Shown piece after piece: positions 50,465 to 58,443 of a stretch of 64,000 bases of DNA. The DNA is from VFMC01 sp046331225 (GTDB lineage: Bacteria > Actinomycetota > Acidimicrobiia > Acidimicrobiales > Ilumatobacteraceae): positions 186,001 through 250,000 of the forward strand of contig JAXLRF010000009.1 in the NCBI GenBank assembly GCA_046331225.1. The letters run 5' to 3'. The stretch's first letter is position 1, and the number at the start of each line of letters is the position of its first letter. The position numbers were made by a program, and so were the translations under genes. The notes under the pieces are model-generated. The model searched no databases. It was not told the origin of the DNA and worked only from the letters and a program-made list of their open reading frames with translations.

Positions 50465-53344
50465 TCAGGGCGCCGGGTTGGGCACGTGGGCGCAGCTCGG
50501 CAGTACCGCGAAGTTGTACTTGTTGATGTTCGCCGGCAGCCACTGCTGGAGCGCCGTGATCGAGTTCTGCGCGAAGTCGTGCATCAGCACCGTCGACACG
50601 TTGCCGGCGCCGGTGGGCAGCGAGTTGAGCGTGTTGAGGATGTCCTGCACGGTCGTCGCCGGGATGCCGTCGGTGAGCGTGGTGCGCCAGTCGTTGGTGT
50701 CGTGCGTCCACAGCTCCATCGTCATGTCCTCGGCGGTGATGGCCGACGTGACGGTGCTGTTGATGTAGCCGTACGGCGGGCGCATGCAGCCGGGTCGCTG
50801 ACCGGTGGCCGCGGTGATCGACGCCTGCCCGAGCGAGATCTCCGAGCGGACCCCGGCGTAGGTGAGACCGGTGAGGTCGGCGTGGGTGTTCGAGTGGTTG
50901 CCGACCGTGAACCCGCGGGTGGTGATCGCCGCTGCAGTCGCCCGCGAGCTGCTGTCGATCCGGTCGCCCACGAGGAAGAACACGCCCTTGATGCCGTTCT
51001 GCTCGAGCACCGTCATGAACTGCTCGGTCACGCCAGTCGTGGGGCCGTCGTCGAACGTGAGGTACACCGTGGCCCGGTTGTTGGGTGCTGCCGTGGTGGT
51101 CGGTGCGGCGGTCGTGGTGGGTGCGGCGGTCGTGGTGGGTGCGGCGGTGGTGGTGGGTGCGGCGGTGGTGGTGGGTGCGGCGGTCGTGGTGGTGGTGCCG
51201 CCGGGGCCGGTGAGGCTGGTGTCGTCGGTGTCGAGGGTGCCCACGCTGCTGATGAGGTGGAGCACGGTGAGGTTGGCGGCGTTGGCCGGGGTGGTGAAGG
51301 TGGCGGTGGCCTGGGTCCAGTTGGTGGCGGCGGGGAGGGTCTTGAGCCAGATCCAGCTGGTGACGCCGGTGGCGGTGCGGACCTCGACGACGAGGTTGGT
51401 GGCGACGGTGGCCTTGTACCAGTTGGTGAAGGTGTAGGTGGTGTTGGGGCTGACGTTGGTGTAGGGGAAGATCCACTTCGCGTCGCCGTTGGTGTAGGCG
51501 GTCATGGCGATGCGGGTGAATCGGTTGCCGGTGTGTGCGCCGCCGGTCATCCAGGTGAAGGTGGTGGTGTTGGTGCCCCAGCGGCTCTGTGCCCAGTACT
51601 GGGGCAGGGTGCTGATGGCGGGGTCGACGGTCTCGACCGACGGGTTGTTGATCAGCCCGCCCGTGCTCGGCGCCACCGTCGTGGTCGGTGCCGCGGTCGT
51701 GGTCGGTGCCGCGGTCGTCGTGGGCGCCGCGGTCGTGGTCGGTGCCGCGGTCGTCGTGGGCGCAGCCGTGGTGGTCGGTGCCGCGGTCGTCGTGGGCGCG
51801 GCCGTGGTGGTCGGTGCGGCGGTCGTCGTGGGCGCAGCCGTGGTGGTGGGTGCGGCGGTCGTGGTGGGTGCGGCGGTCGTGGTGGGTGCGGCGGTGGTGG
51901 TGGGTGCGGCCGTGGTGGTGGGTGCGGCGGTGGTGGTCGGTGCGGCGGTGGTGGTCGGTGCGGCGGTCGTCGTGGGCGCGGCGGTGGTGGTCGGTGCCGT
52001 CGTGGTGGTCGTCGCGGGCGGCGCCAGCGTGGCGCACGTGGGCAGGGTGCGGAAGTCGAAGTCCTGCGCGTGCAGCGCGAGCCACTGGTCGACCGCCGCC
52101 AGGGTGTGCGTGCGGTCGCCGCCGGCGTCGTGCAGGCCGATGACCTCGCCGTTCTTCGGGGTGCCGTTCGCGTTGTACGCCGCGTCCATGCCGGCCATCA
52201 ACTGTGCCGGCGTGAGCATCGGCTCGATCCAGTCGCCCGGGTCGATCGTCGGGATCTCGATCGCGAGACCGAGCGAGGCGATGAGCGACTCCTTGCCGGC
52301 GACGGCCGCGTAGGGCGGGCGCATGCAGGTGGGCGTGATGCCGGTCGCCTGACGGATCGAGTTCTGGGCGTTGACCAGTTCGGTCTGCGCGGCCGTGTTG
52401 GTGAGCGTGGTGAGGTTGGGGTGCGAGTCGGTGTGGTTGCCGATCGCGTGGCCGCCCGCTGCCACTTGCGCCGCGTACGAGGGCAGCGACCGGACGTTGC
52501 CGCCGATCATGAAGAACGTGGCCTTCACGTTGTACTTGGCCGGCACCGCGACCAGATCGGCGGTGATCGCTCCGGGGCCGTCGTCGAAGGTGAGGTAGAG
52601 GATCGGCTTGCCGGACGACGGGGTCGTCGTGGTCGTCGTGGTGCCGCCGGCGGTGGTGGTCGTGGTCGCCCCGGGCACGGTGGTCGGCGTGGTGGTCGAC
52701 GCGGCGACGGTGGTGCTCGTGGCCTCGGCGGTGGTGAGCAGCGACACGTCGTCGATGTCGAGTGTGCCGACCGCGCTGATCAGGTGGTAGACGGTGACGG
52801 TCGCGGTGTTGGCGGGCGTGGTGAAGGTACCGGTGACCTTGGTCCAGGCGGTGGCCGACGGCACGCTCTTCAGCCAGATCCAGCTGGTGGTGCCGCTGGT
52901 GTTGACGATCTCGGCGACGAGCTGGGTGGTGGTGGTCGAGCGGTACCAGTCGGCGTAGGTGTAGTTGGTGTTCGACTGCGCGGTCGAGGGCGTGAAGCTC
53001 CACTTCGCGTCGCCGCTCGAGTAGCTGGTGGTCACCACGCGGAGGAAGCGGGTGCCGGTGTGGCCGCCACCGGTCTGGTAGCTGAGGGTGGAGGTGTTGG
53101 TGCCCCACTGGTTCTGCGACCAGCCCTGGGGGAGTGCGCTGTTGGACGCGTTGACGGTCTCGACCGAGGGGTTCGGCACCAGTTCGGCGGCACGAGCACC
53201 CTCGGGGCGCAGCACCAGCGCGACCGAGATGGCCGTCAGCGCGATCGCGACGTAGGCCGCCAGGTAACGAACCGCCCGCGGACGTGGGGTGTGTGCAGGG
53301 ATCGGGCCGTGCTGGCCCGAGTACGTTCCGCCGTGGATCGCCAT
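50465..53344 (-). CDS. secreted two-domain polysaccharide deacetylase with carbohydrate-binding-like modules
   Basis: About 959 residues from MAIHGG, with GGAGAGA directly upstream. Signal or anchor at about 25-45 (AAYVAIALTAISVALVL), probable cleavage after ARA. The architecture is a duplicated unit: binding-like beta domain (about 54-205), NodB deacetylase (about 247-460), a long Thr/Ala/Pro linker, a second binding-like domain (about 580-730), a shorter linker and a second NodB (about 772-959). Both NodB copies keep the motifs: TFDDGP; HTDSH or HSNTH; RPPY; DPGDW or HDTNDW; and the LHD/MHD catalytic loop. The binding domains share NPSVETV, DAKW and WIWLK. Such enzymes de-N-acetylate peptidoglycan, chitin or related glycans outside the cell. 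Confidence 0.9.
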   Translation of the reverse strand: MAIHGGTYSGQHGPIPAHTPRPRAVRYLAAYVAIALTAISVALVLRPEGARAAELVPNPSVETVNASNSALPQGWSQNQWGTNTSTLSYQTGGGHTGTRFLRVVTTSYSSGDAKWSFTPSTAQSNTNYTYADWYRSTTTTQLVAEIVNTSGTTSWIWLKSVPSATAWTKVTGTFTTPANTATVTVYHLISAVGTLDIDDVSLLTTAEATSTTVAASTTTPTTVPGATTTTTAGGTTTTTTTPSSGKPILYLTFDDGPGAITADLVAVPAKYNVKATFFMIGGNVRSLPSYAAQVAAGGHAIGNHTDSHPNLTTLTNTAAQTELVNAQNSIRQATGITPTCMRPPYAAVAGKESLIASLGLAIEIPTIDPGDWIEPMLTPAQLMAGMDAAYNANGTPKNGEVIGLHDAGGDRTHTLAAVDQWLALHAQDFDFRTLPTCATLAPPATTTTTAPTTTAAPTTTAAPTTTAAPTTTAAPTTTAAPTTTAAPTTTAAPTTTAAPTTTAAPTTTAAPTTTAAPTTTAAPTTTAAPTTTAAPTTTAAPTTTAAPTTTAAPTTTVAPSTGGLINNPSVETVDPAISTLPQYWAQSRWGTNTTTFTWMTGGAHTGNRFTRIAMTAYTNGDAKWIFPYTNVSPNTTYTFTNWYKATVATNLVVEVRTATGVTSWIWLKTLPAATNWTQATATFTTPANAANLTVLHLISSVGTLDTDDTSLTGPGGTTTTTAAPTTTAAPTTTAAPTTTAAPTTTAAPTTTAAPNNRATVYLTFDDGPTTGVTEQFMTVLEQNGIKGVFFLVGDRIDSSSRATAAAITTRGFTVGNHSNTHADLTGLTYAGVRSEISLGQASITAATGQRPGCMRPPYGYINSTVTSAITAEDMTMELWTHDTNDWRTTLTDGIPATTVQDILNTLNSLPTGAGNVSTVLMHDFAQNSITALQQWLPANINKYNFAVLPSCAHVPNPAP
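51089..51196. repeat. 18-bp tandem repeat, short linker of the first deacetylase
   Basis: About six copies of an 18-bp unit encode a TTTAAP-type linker on the minus strand between the second binding-like domain and the second NodB domain. Units differ at silent third positions. Confidence 0.8.
51670..52014. repeat. 18-bp tandem repeat, long linker of the first deacetylase
   Basis: About 18 copies of an 18-bp unit (of the type GTGGTCGGTGCCGCGGTC on the plus strand) encode repeated Thr-Thr-Thr-Ala-Ala-Pro on the minus strand between the first NodB domain and the second binding-like domain. The unit length of six codons keeps frame on expansion or loss, so this is a likely length-variable locus. 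Not a CRISPR: no spacers. Confidence 0.85.
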
Positions 53345-53390
53345 TCTCTCCGCCCGAGTTTGGTCGCCGGAACCGCCTTCCGACGTCCGC

Positions 53391-53420
53391 ACCGTAGCCG
53401 CTGGCGCGTGATTCGATCAA
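53391..53420 (-). promoter_or_regulatory. promoter of the first deacetylase gene
   Basis: On the minus strand TTGATC (53415-53420) and TACGGT (53391-53396) are separated by 18 bp, a good sigma-70/SigA-type pair, about 46 nt upstream of the ATG. Confidence 0.55.
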
Positions 53421-53489
53421 GAACCGCGCTCACCGTGAGGAGGATGTGCCGTTCGGCCCACTCGCTGCTAGCGTTGCGGTCCGCTGCAC

Positions 53490-53566
53490 GGGCGTGTAGC
53501 TCAGTTGGTTAGAGCGCCACCATGACACGGTGGAGGTCTCGGGTTCGAATCCCGCCACGCCCACCA
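53490..53566 (+). tRNA. tRNA-Val (anticodon GAC)
   Basis: A full cloverleaf: acceptor GGGCGTG pairs with CACGCCC, the D arm is GCTCAGTTGGTTAGAGC, the anticodon stem is CCACC/GGTGG around loop ATGACAC with anticodon GAC, and the T loop is TTCGAAT. Discriminator A at 53563 is followed by an encoded CCA. TAGCGT (53469-53474) is 15 nt upstream as a possible -10. The outermost T-stem pair is a mismatch. Confidence 0.95.
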
Positions 53567-53630
53567 CGTCGATCTCGATCCCCCGGGCCACCCGGGTGCG
53601 GGCCACCAGGTCGTCGTCAGCAGGTCGTCG

Positions 53631-54260
53631 TCACCAGCACACGCAGGCCTTGTTGCCCTCGGCGTCCTCGAGCACCACCCAACGGTCGGTCTCCGTCACC
53701 ACGCGTCCACCCGCCGCCACGACGGCGTCGACGCGGGTGCGCACCTGGTCGAGGGGTACGTACAGGTCGACGTGGAACCGCATGCGGGGCTCGTCGGCGC
53801 CACTCGTCTGGAACCACAGCGTCGGCAGCTCGCCGCGGCCGTCGCGCACCTCGTGGTCGGTCGTCGCGTCGTGGGTGGCGTAGAGCGCCTCCCAGAACGG
53901 CGCGATCGAGGCCGGATCGGGCGTGTCGAGGGCGAGTTCGAACATCGCCACCTCGGTGGGCCGTGCCACCACACCGAGGCTCGCGGCCAGTGCCGAGATG
54001 CGGTGGGCGAGCGCGAGGTCGCGGCGGGTGACACCGAACGCGTCGTGGCTGAAGAGGCGCACGTTGAGGTGCCCGTACCGCAGGTCGAGGTCGGGGTGGT
54101 GATCGGCCTCCTCGGCGGCCTCGCCGATCAGCCGGACGAGGTCGAGGCCGACCGCGAACCGGCGGGTGTCGAACCGGGTCATCAGCGCGTGGTGGACGAA
54201 CCGCCAGTCGGCCAGCCCGGCCGCGGCGACGTCGTCGTGGTCGAGCACGTCGAGGGTCAT
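53631..54260 (-). CDS. fusion of a pterin-4a-carbinolamine dehydratase-like domain with a VOC/glyoxalase-like domain
   Basis: 209 residues. The N-terminal half (1-95) looks like a PCD/DCoH domain: WRFVHHALMTRFDTRRFAVGLDLVRLIGEAAEEADHHPDLDLRYGHLNVRLFSHDAFGVTRRDLALA spans its core, with the usual His-His-Pro pair and T.RD late. The C-terminal half (about 105-209) is a VOC/glyoxalase_6-like domain: MFELALDTPDPASIAPFWEALYA, then RMRFHVDLYVPLDQVRTRVDAVVAAGG and VVLEDAEGNKACVCW. Whether pterin recycling occurs is unclear, and the substrate of the VOC part is unknown. It follows a tRNA gene on the opposite strand. Confidence 0.8.
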   Translation of the reverse strand: MTLDVLDHDDVAAAGLADWRFVHHALMTRFDTRRFAVGLDLVRLIGEAAEEADHHPDLDLRYGHLNVRLFSHDAFGVTRRDLALAHRISALAASLGVVARPTEVAMFELALDTPDPASIAPFWEALYATHDATTDHEVRDGRGELPTLWFQTSGADEPRMRFHVDLYVPLDQVRTRVDAVVAAGGRVVTETDRWVVLEDAEGNKACVCW

Positions 54261-54279
54261 GGCCCGCAGTCTCGCGCCC

Positions 54280-55338
54280 TCAGCGCGACGCGGCCTGTTG
54301 GGTGAAGTCGGCCACGTAGATCGCGAGGGCGCCGGCCACCGACATCCCGGCGATCAGCCAGAACCGGATGATCACCTTGGTCTCGGGCCAGCCGCCGAGC
54401 TCGAAGTGGTGGTGCACCGGGGAGAGGCGGAACAGCCGGCGCCGGCGACCCGATCCGCGGAACACGAGCATCTGCAGGGCGACCGAGCCGATCTCCATCA
54501 CGTTGAGCCCACAGATCAGCGGCAGCAGCAGGTGCGTGTCGGTGGCCAGGCCGAGCAGTGCGAGCGCGCTGCCGAGCCCGAGCGCGCCGACGTCGCCCAT
54601 GAAGATGTCGGCGGGCGCGGCGTTCCACCACAGGAACCCGACGCACGCGCCGGCGAAGGCTGCGGCGAACACCGCCAGGTCGTACGGGTCGACGAGCGAC
54701 GGGTAGATCGTGGGGTTGCGGAAGCCGAGGTAGGCGATCGCGGTGAAGGCGACGAACCCGAGCAACGCCGAGCCCGCCGCCAGCCCGTCGAGGCCGTCGG
54801 TGACGTTGACGGCGTTGGTGGTGGCGAACACCATGGCGCCCGCCCACAGCACCCAGGCGACGGCACCGAGCTGCCAGCCCGGCACCTCGGCGCGGGTCAG
54901 CGACAGGCGGGTGTCGATGTCGGTGAGCGCGACCATCGCGACGGCGCCGAGCACGGCGGCGCCGAGGGTGATGTAGCCCTTGTGTCGCCACAGCACACCG
55001 CGGTTGTGGCCCGATCGCACCTTGATCAGGTCGTCGACCAGGCCGATGCCGGCCATCACCAGCACGACGAGCCACATCAGCACCGTCTGACGCGAGAACA
55101 CGACGCCCTGGCGGAGGTGGCTGACGAGGTAGCCGGCGAGCGCGGCCGCCAGCACCGCGAGCCCGCCCATCGTGGGGGTGCCCGACTTGTGCAGGTGGTC
55201 GGGCACCGCGACGTTCATCTCGTCCTTCACCAGGATCGGCTGGGCGAGGCGACGGTCGCGCATGCGGCGCGCCATCCAGCCGGTGCCGAGCAGCGACACG
55301 AGCAGGGCGACGCCGCCGGCGAGGAGTGGGGCGATCAT
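54280..55338 (-). CDS. mraY: phospho-N-acetylmuramoyl-pentapeptide-transferase
   Basis: 352 residues with about ten membrane helices. It makes lipid I by moving phospho-MurNAc-pentapeptide to undecaprenyl phosphate. Signature segments: KSGTPTMGGLAVLAAALAGY, GLVDDLIKVRSGHNRG with the DD pair, TTNAVNVTDGLDGLAAG, DIFMGDVGALGLGSALA and LSPVHHHFELGGWPETKVI. The mraY gene normally lies inside the division and cell wall cluster; here it stands alone beside deacetylases, so it is either a second copy or a relocated essential gene. The related WecA/TagO group lacks the exact HHHFEL form. Confidence 0.92.
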   Translation of the reverse strand: MIAPLLAGGVALLVSLLGTGWMARRMRDRRLAQPILVKDEMNVAVPDHLHKSGTPTMGGLAVLAAALAGYLVSHLRQGVVFSRQTVLMWLVVLVMAGIGLVDDLIKVRSGHNRGVLWRHKGYITLGAAVLGAVAMVALTDIDTRLSLTRAEVPGWQLGAVAWVLWAGAMVFATTNAVNVTDGLDGLAAGSALLGFVAFTAIAYLGFRNPTIYPSLVDPYDLAVFAAAFAGACVGFLWWNAAPADIFMGDVGALGLGSALALLGLATDTHLLLPLICGLNVMEIGSVALQMLVFRGSGRRRRLFRLSPVHHHFELGGWPETKVIIRFWLIAGMSVAGALAIYVADFTQQAASR

Positions 55339-55530
55339 GTCCGGGCCGTGGCGCGGGTGGGATGAGGCCGGGCTCGGCCGTGCGTGGATGGGTGCACCGA
55401 GGATTACTGGCTACGGCATGCGGGACAGGGCCGCCAGGGCCGGAAGTCCCCGGCCGCACCGAGTGGGTCGCCCGGCCGATCGTCGACCACCGGATGTGGG
55501 GGCATCCCCGATCGAGCAGACGTCGGCCGG

Positions 55531-55536
55531 TACGTT
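55531..55536 (+). promoter_or_regulatory. -10 element TACGTT of the LPXTG protein gene
   Basis: TACGTT ends 9 nt before the ATG at 55546, the spacing seen at other apparently leaderless genes in the window. The rest of the 207-bp gap after mraY is G+C-rich with several small stems and nothing I can name. Confidence 0.4.
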
Positions 55537-55545
55537 CTCGTCCCC

Positions 55546-56268
55546 ATGATCCGACGAACTCTCCCTCGTTCCGGACGCCTCGTGTCCCGCCTGGCCAAGC
55601 CCGCCATCGCGCTCGCCGCGGCTGCCACCACTGTGCTGGTGGCGCCCGGGACCGCGCTCGGCTTCCACACCGACATCACCGGCGTCGCCTCGTGTCTCGC
55701 CGCCGATGGCAGCTACTCGGTCACCTGGTCGGTGCTCGTGCCGGACGAGTGGTGGTCGCAGGGCTACACGGCCACGCTGTCGAGCTCGATCGCGCTGTCG
55801 CCCGGTGGTGCGCTGTCGCCAGGGCAGGTGGCCACGGGCGTCGGCACCGGGTACACGGGTGCGACGGCGACGTTGTCGGTGACGAGCTCGTGGACGTCGG
55901 GCAACGTCGAGACCAACGACGGCACCGTCGCTCGCCCGACCACGCCGTGCGTGGTGCCGACGACCACGGCGCCCGCCACGACGGCGCCGGCCACCACGGC
56001 CGCACCCACCACCACGACGGCCGCACCGGTCGCGACGGTGGCACCCACCACGACCGCCGCGGCGGTCACGCCGGTGGTGGCCAGCACCACCACCACGGTG
56101 GCGCCGGCGGTCGGGTCGTCGGGGCTGTCCGGTTCGGCATCGTCGGCGAAGCTGCCCGCCACCGGGTCGCGCGACCACGAGGTCGAGTGGGCGTTGATCG
56201 TGCTGCTCGTCGGTGCGCTCGCGGTGTTGGGCACGCGGCGCGTGCTCGACCCGTCACGGCGCAGCTGA
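55546..56268 (+). CDS. secreted protein with LPXTG-type cell wall anchor
   Basis: About 240 residues. Signal peptide (1-36, RLAKPAIALAAAATTVLVAPGTALG), a compact domain of about 95 residues with a Cys pair (GVASCLAADGSYSVTWSVLVPDEWWSQGYTATL ... TTPCVVPTT), a Thr/Ala/Pro stalk like the deacetylase linkers, and a C-terminal sorting signal: LPATG, a hydrophobic helix (WALIVLLVGALAVLG) and RR-containing tail. A sortase would link it to peptidoglycan; no sortase is in the window. No enzyme domain is recognised. The shared linker style and position suggest that it belongs with the neighbouring envelope genes. Confidence 0.8.
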   Translation: MIRRTLPRSGRLVSRLAKPAIALAAAATTVLVAPGTALGFHTDITGVASCLAADGSYSVTWSVLVPDEWWSQGYTATLSSSIALSPGGALSPGQVATGVGTGYTGATATLSVTSSWTSGNVETNDGTVARPTTPCVVPTTTAPATTAPATTAAPTTTTAAPVATVAPTTTAAAVTPVVASTTTTVAPAVGSSGLSGSASSAKLPATGSRDHEVEWALIVLLVGALAVLGTRRVLDPSRRS

Positions 56269-56302
56269 GTCGTACGTCGGCGGCGCAGTTCGCCGCCGGA
56301 TC

Positions 56303-58294
56303 TCAGCACTCGGGGATGGTGCGGAACTCGTAGTCGTTCGCGTGCGCCGTCAGGAACTGGTCGACGGCGGTCGCCGTGTTGGCCGTCCAGTCGTGCATGA
56401 GCACGTTCGACACCGAGCCCGGCGCGGTCGGCATCGAGTTCAGCACCGACACGATGCTCGACACGGTGGCCGTCGACCGCCAGTCGTTGGTGTCGTGGGT
56501 CCACAGTTGGATCGACAGGCCGGTGCTCTCGACGACGGCTCGCGTGTTCGGGTTGTACGGGCTCACGGCGCCCGAGGTGAGGTCGAGGTAGCCGTAGGGC
56601 GGCCGCATGCAGGTGACCGTGTGACCGGTCGCGGTCTGGATCGCGGCGGTCGTGTCGTCGATCTGCTGCAGGATGTCGGCGTCCGACAGCGTGCGCAGAT
56701 CGGGGTGGTTCCAGGTGTGGTTGCCGATCGCATGACCGGCGGCGAGGATGGCTCGCGCCTGGCTCGGCTGCTCGGCGACGTGCTGGCCGACGAGGAAGAA
56801 CGTCGCCGTCACGCCGTGTTGCTGCAGCACGTTCAGCACGTTGGTGGTGCCGACCGCGTCGGGGCCGTCGTCGAAGGTGAGATAGACGATCGCCTTGCCC
56901 GAGGGTGCGGTGGTGGTCGTGGTCGAGCCGCCCGGCGTCGTCGTGGTCGTCGTGGTCGTCGCTGCCGTCGTGGTCGTCGGTGCCGTCGTGGAGGTCGGCG
57001 CAGCCGTGGTGGTCGGCGCAGCGGTCGTGGTCGGTGCGGCGGTCGTGGTCGGTGCGGCCGTCGTGGTGGTCGGGGCCGGCAACTCCTCGGTGGTGAACCA
57101 GCCGGCGAGGTCGATCACGACGTGGCCGGTGCGTTGCGCGTACACCTCGAGCCCGGCCGACGACGTGGGGACGATGCCGAAGTTGGCGACGACGTCGCCG
57201 TTGCCGGCCGAGTTGAGCACCGAGGCGTTGGGACGGCCGGTGCCGGCGGGATACACGGTGAGGAAGCCGCCGTCGCCGTCGACCGAGGTGATGTTCATCG
57301 CCATCGTCATCGACTGCTGCGACGGCACGGCGATCGACTCGCCGGTGCGCAGCGGCGCCACGACCGACTCGGCCGAACCGGGGCGGCGCTCACGGGTGTC
57401 GAGCAGCCGCTCCGGGTCGCTCGGCACGAAGGTGCCCGACACACCGGTCGCTGCGCTGGCACCGGTGAACCAGCCGGTCTGGTCGACGATCACGTGACCG
57501 CCGCCCGACAGGTGGATCGACAGGCCGGCGGCGCTGACGCTCTGGATGCCGCCCGCGGCCCGGGTCTGGCCGGCGGCGTCGAGGTTGAGGATCGAGGCGA
57601 GCGGGCGGGGGGTGCCCGCCGGGTAGGTGGTGACGAAACCTGCGCCCGTCGACTCGGTGACGGTGACGACCAGCGCGAGTGCGGTGGCGTCGGCCGGGGT
57701 GTCGGCGGGCAGGGGCACGGTGATCGTCCCGCCGGGCGGCACGGCCGCACCGTCGCGGGTGTCGAGCAGGCGGCGCGGCGACACCGGCACGAGCCGTCCC
57801 GTGGCCGTGGCGCCACCGTCGACGAAGGCGCCCGTGGTGTCGAGCACGACGTCGCCGCTGGTCGAGAAGATCTCGACCGAACCGTCCATGCCCACCCGGG
57901 TGATCGCCGCGTTCGAACGGATCTCGCCGGGCCGGTAGTTCAGGTTGGAGGCGAGCGGACGGGGGATGCCCGCCGGGTAGATCGTCAGGAACCCGGACGT
58001 GCGGGCGTTCACCGACACGGCGCTCAGCGCGACGGCGGCGGGAGTCTCGGGCAGACCGCAGCGACCGGCGACCTTCACGCGGATGGTGGTGTCGCTGATG
58101 CGGGTGTAGCCCTGGCCGTCACGGGTGTCGGCCAGACGGCAGGGGGCGACCGGCTCGAGGTGGGCGCCGGCCACCGGCTCGGCGTTCGCGACCGTCGCCG
58201 TCTGCGATGTCCAGATGGTGCCCGCCAACGCGAGCATCAGGGCGAGCACGCTCGCGGTCGTCCGTCGGTGGGGGGCGCTCGTCCGTGGTGCCAT
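56303..58294 (-). CDS. secreted polysaccharide deacetylase with three N-terminal beta-type repeats
   Basis: 663 residues. Signal peptide (1-38, ending VANA). Three repeats of about 120-130 residues follow (about 45-165, 166-295, 296-410) with shared marks RLLDTR, GFVTTYPAGTPRPLAS.LN and VI.D..GWF. The first has Cys in APCRLADTR and GRCG, a likely disulfide. A Thr/Ala/Pro linker (about 415-470) leads to a NodB domain (about 472-663): TFDDGP, HTWNH, CMRPPYGYLD, HDTNDW and LMHDW, all catalytic motifs kept. Deacetylation of cell wall or other extracellular glycan is expected. The repeat domain occurs in actinobacterial secreted proteins but I cannot name its family. Confidence 0.88.
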   Translation of the reverse strand: MAPRTSAPHRRTTASVLALMLALAGTIWTSQTATVANAEPVAGAHLEPVAPCRLADTRDGQGYTRISDTTIRVKVAGRCGLPETPAAVALSAVSVNARTSGFLTIYPAGIPRPLASNLNYRPGEIRSNAAITRVGMDGSVEIFSTSGDVVLDTTGAFVDGGATATGRLVPVSPRRLLDTRDGAAVPPGGTITVPLPADTPADATALALVVTVTESTGAGFVTTYPAGTPRPLASILNLDAAGQTRAAGGIQSVSAAGLSIHLSGGGHVIVDQTGWFTGASAATGVSGTFVPSDPERLLDTRERRPGSAESVVAPLRTGESIAVPSQQSMTMAMNITSVDGDGGFLTVYPAGTGRPNASVLNSAGNGDVVANFGIVPTSSAGLEVYAQRTGHVVIDLAGWFTTEELPAPTTTTAAPTTTAAPTTTAAPTTTAAPTSTTAPTTTTAATTTTTTTTPGGSTTTTTAPSGKAIVYLTFDDGPDAVGTTNVLNVLQQHGVTATFFLVGQHVAEQPSQARAILAAGHAIGNHTWNHPDLRTLSDADILQQIDDTTAAIQTATGHTVTCMRPPYGYLDLTSGAVSPYNPNTRAVVESTGLSIQLWTHDTNDWRSTATVSSIVSVLNSMPTAPGSVSNVLMHDWTANTATAVDQFLTAHANDYEFRTIPEC
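56895..57080. repeat. degenerate 18-bp repeats encoding the Thr/Ala/Pro linker of the second deacetylase
   Basis: The minus strand encodes several TTTAAP units mixed with poly-Thr. The unit type is that of the first deacetylase, but there are fewer copies and they are less regular. Confidence 0.65.
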
Positions 58295-58443
58295 GGGCAG
58301 CGACGGTACGGACGCCTCGCAGCGATGACGAGGCGCGACGACCCCGATGGATCGAATGGCCCAGGGGCTGCGTCACGCCCGCGCCACGCCCGCGGACGGG
58401 CGCGACGCGAGGGGCGCGATCGACTTGACGAACCCTCGAGGAA

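Noticed and set aside
51670..52014. CRISPR-like regular repeat
   Set aside because: The units are contiguous 18-mers without unique spacers and encode a protein linker in frame.
50486..53512. Open frame of about 1000 codons on the plus strand across the first deacetylase gene, with a long VVVGAA repeat
   Set aside because: It is the antisense of the TTTAAP linker repeats and of NodB coding DNA. It has no domain, and the minus-strand protein has clear motifs and a promoter.
53490..53566. Integration (att) site at the tRNA-Val 3' end
   Set aside because: No second copy of the tRNA 3' end and no integrase gene are visible in the window.
55339..55545. Riboswitch in the gap before the LPXTG gene
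   Set aside because: Several G+C stems are possible but I could not match the cores of c-di-AMP, c-di-GMP, cobalamin or other classes, and a -10 9 nt before the ATG leaves no leader.
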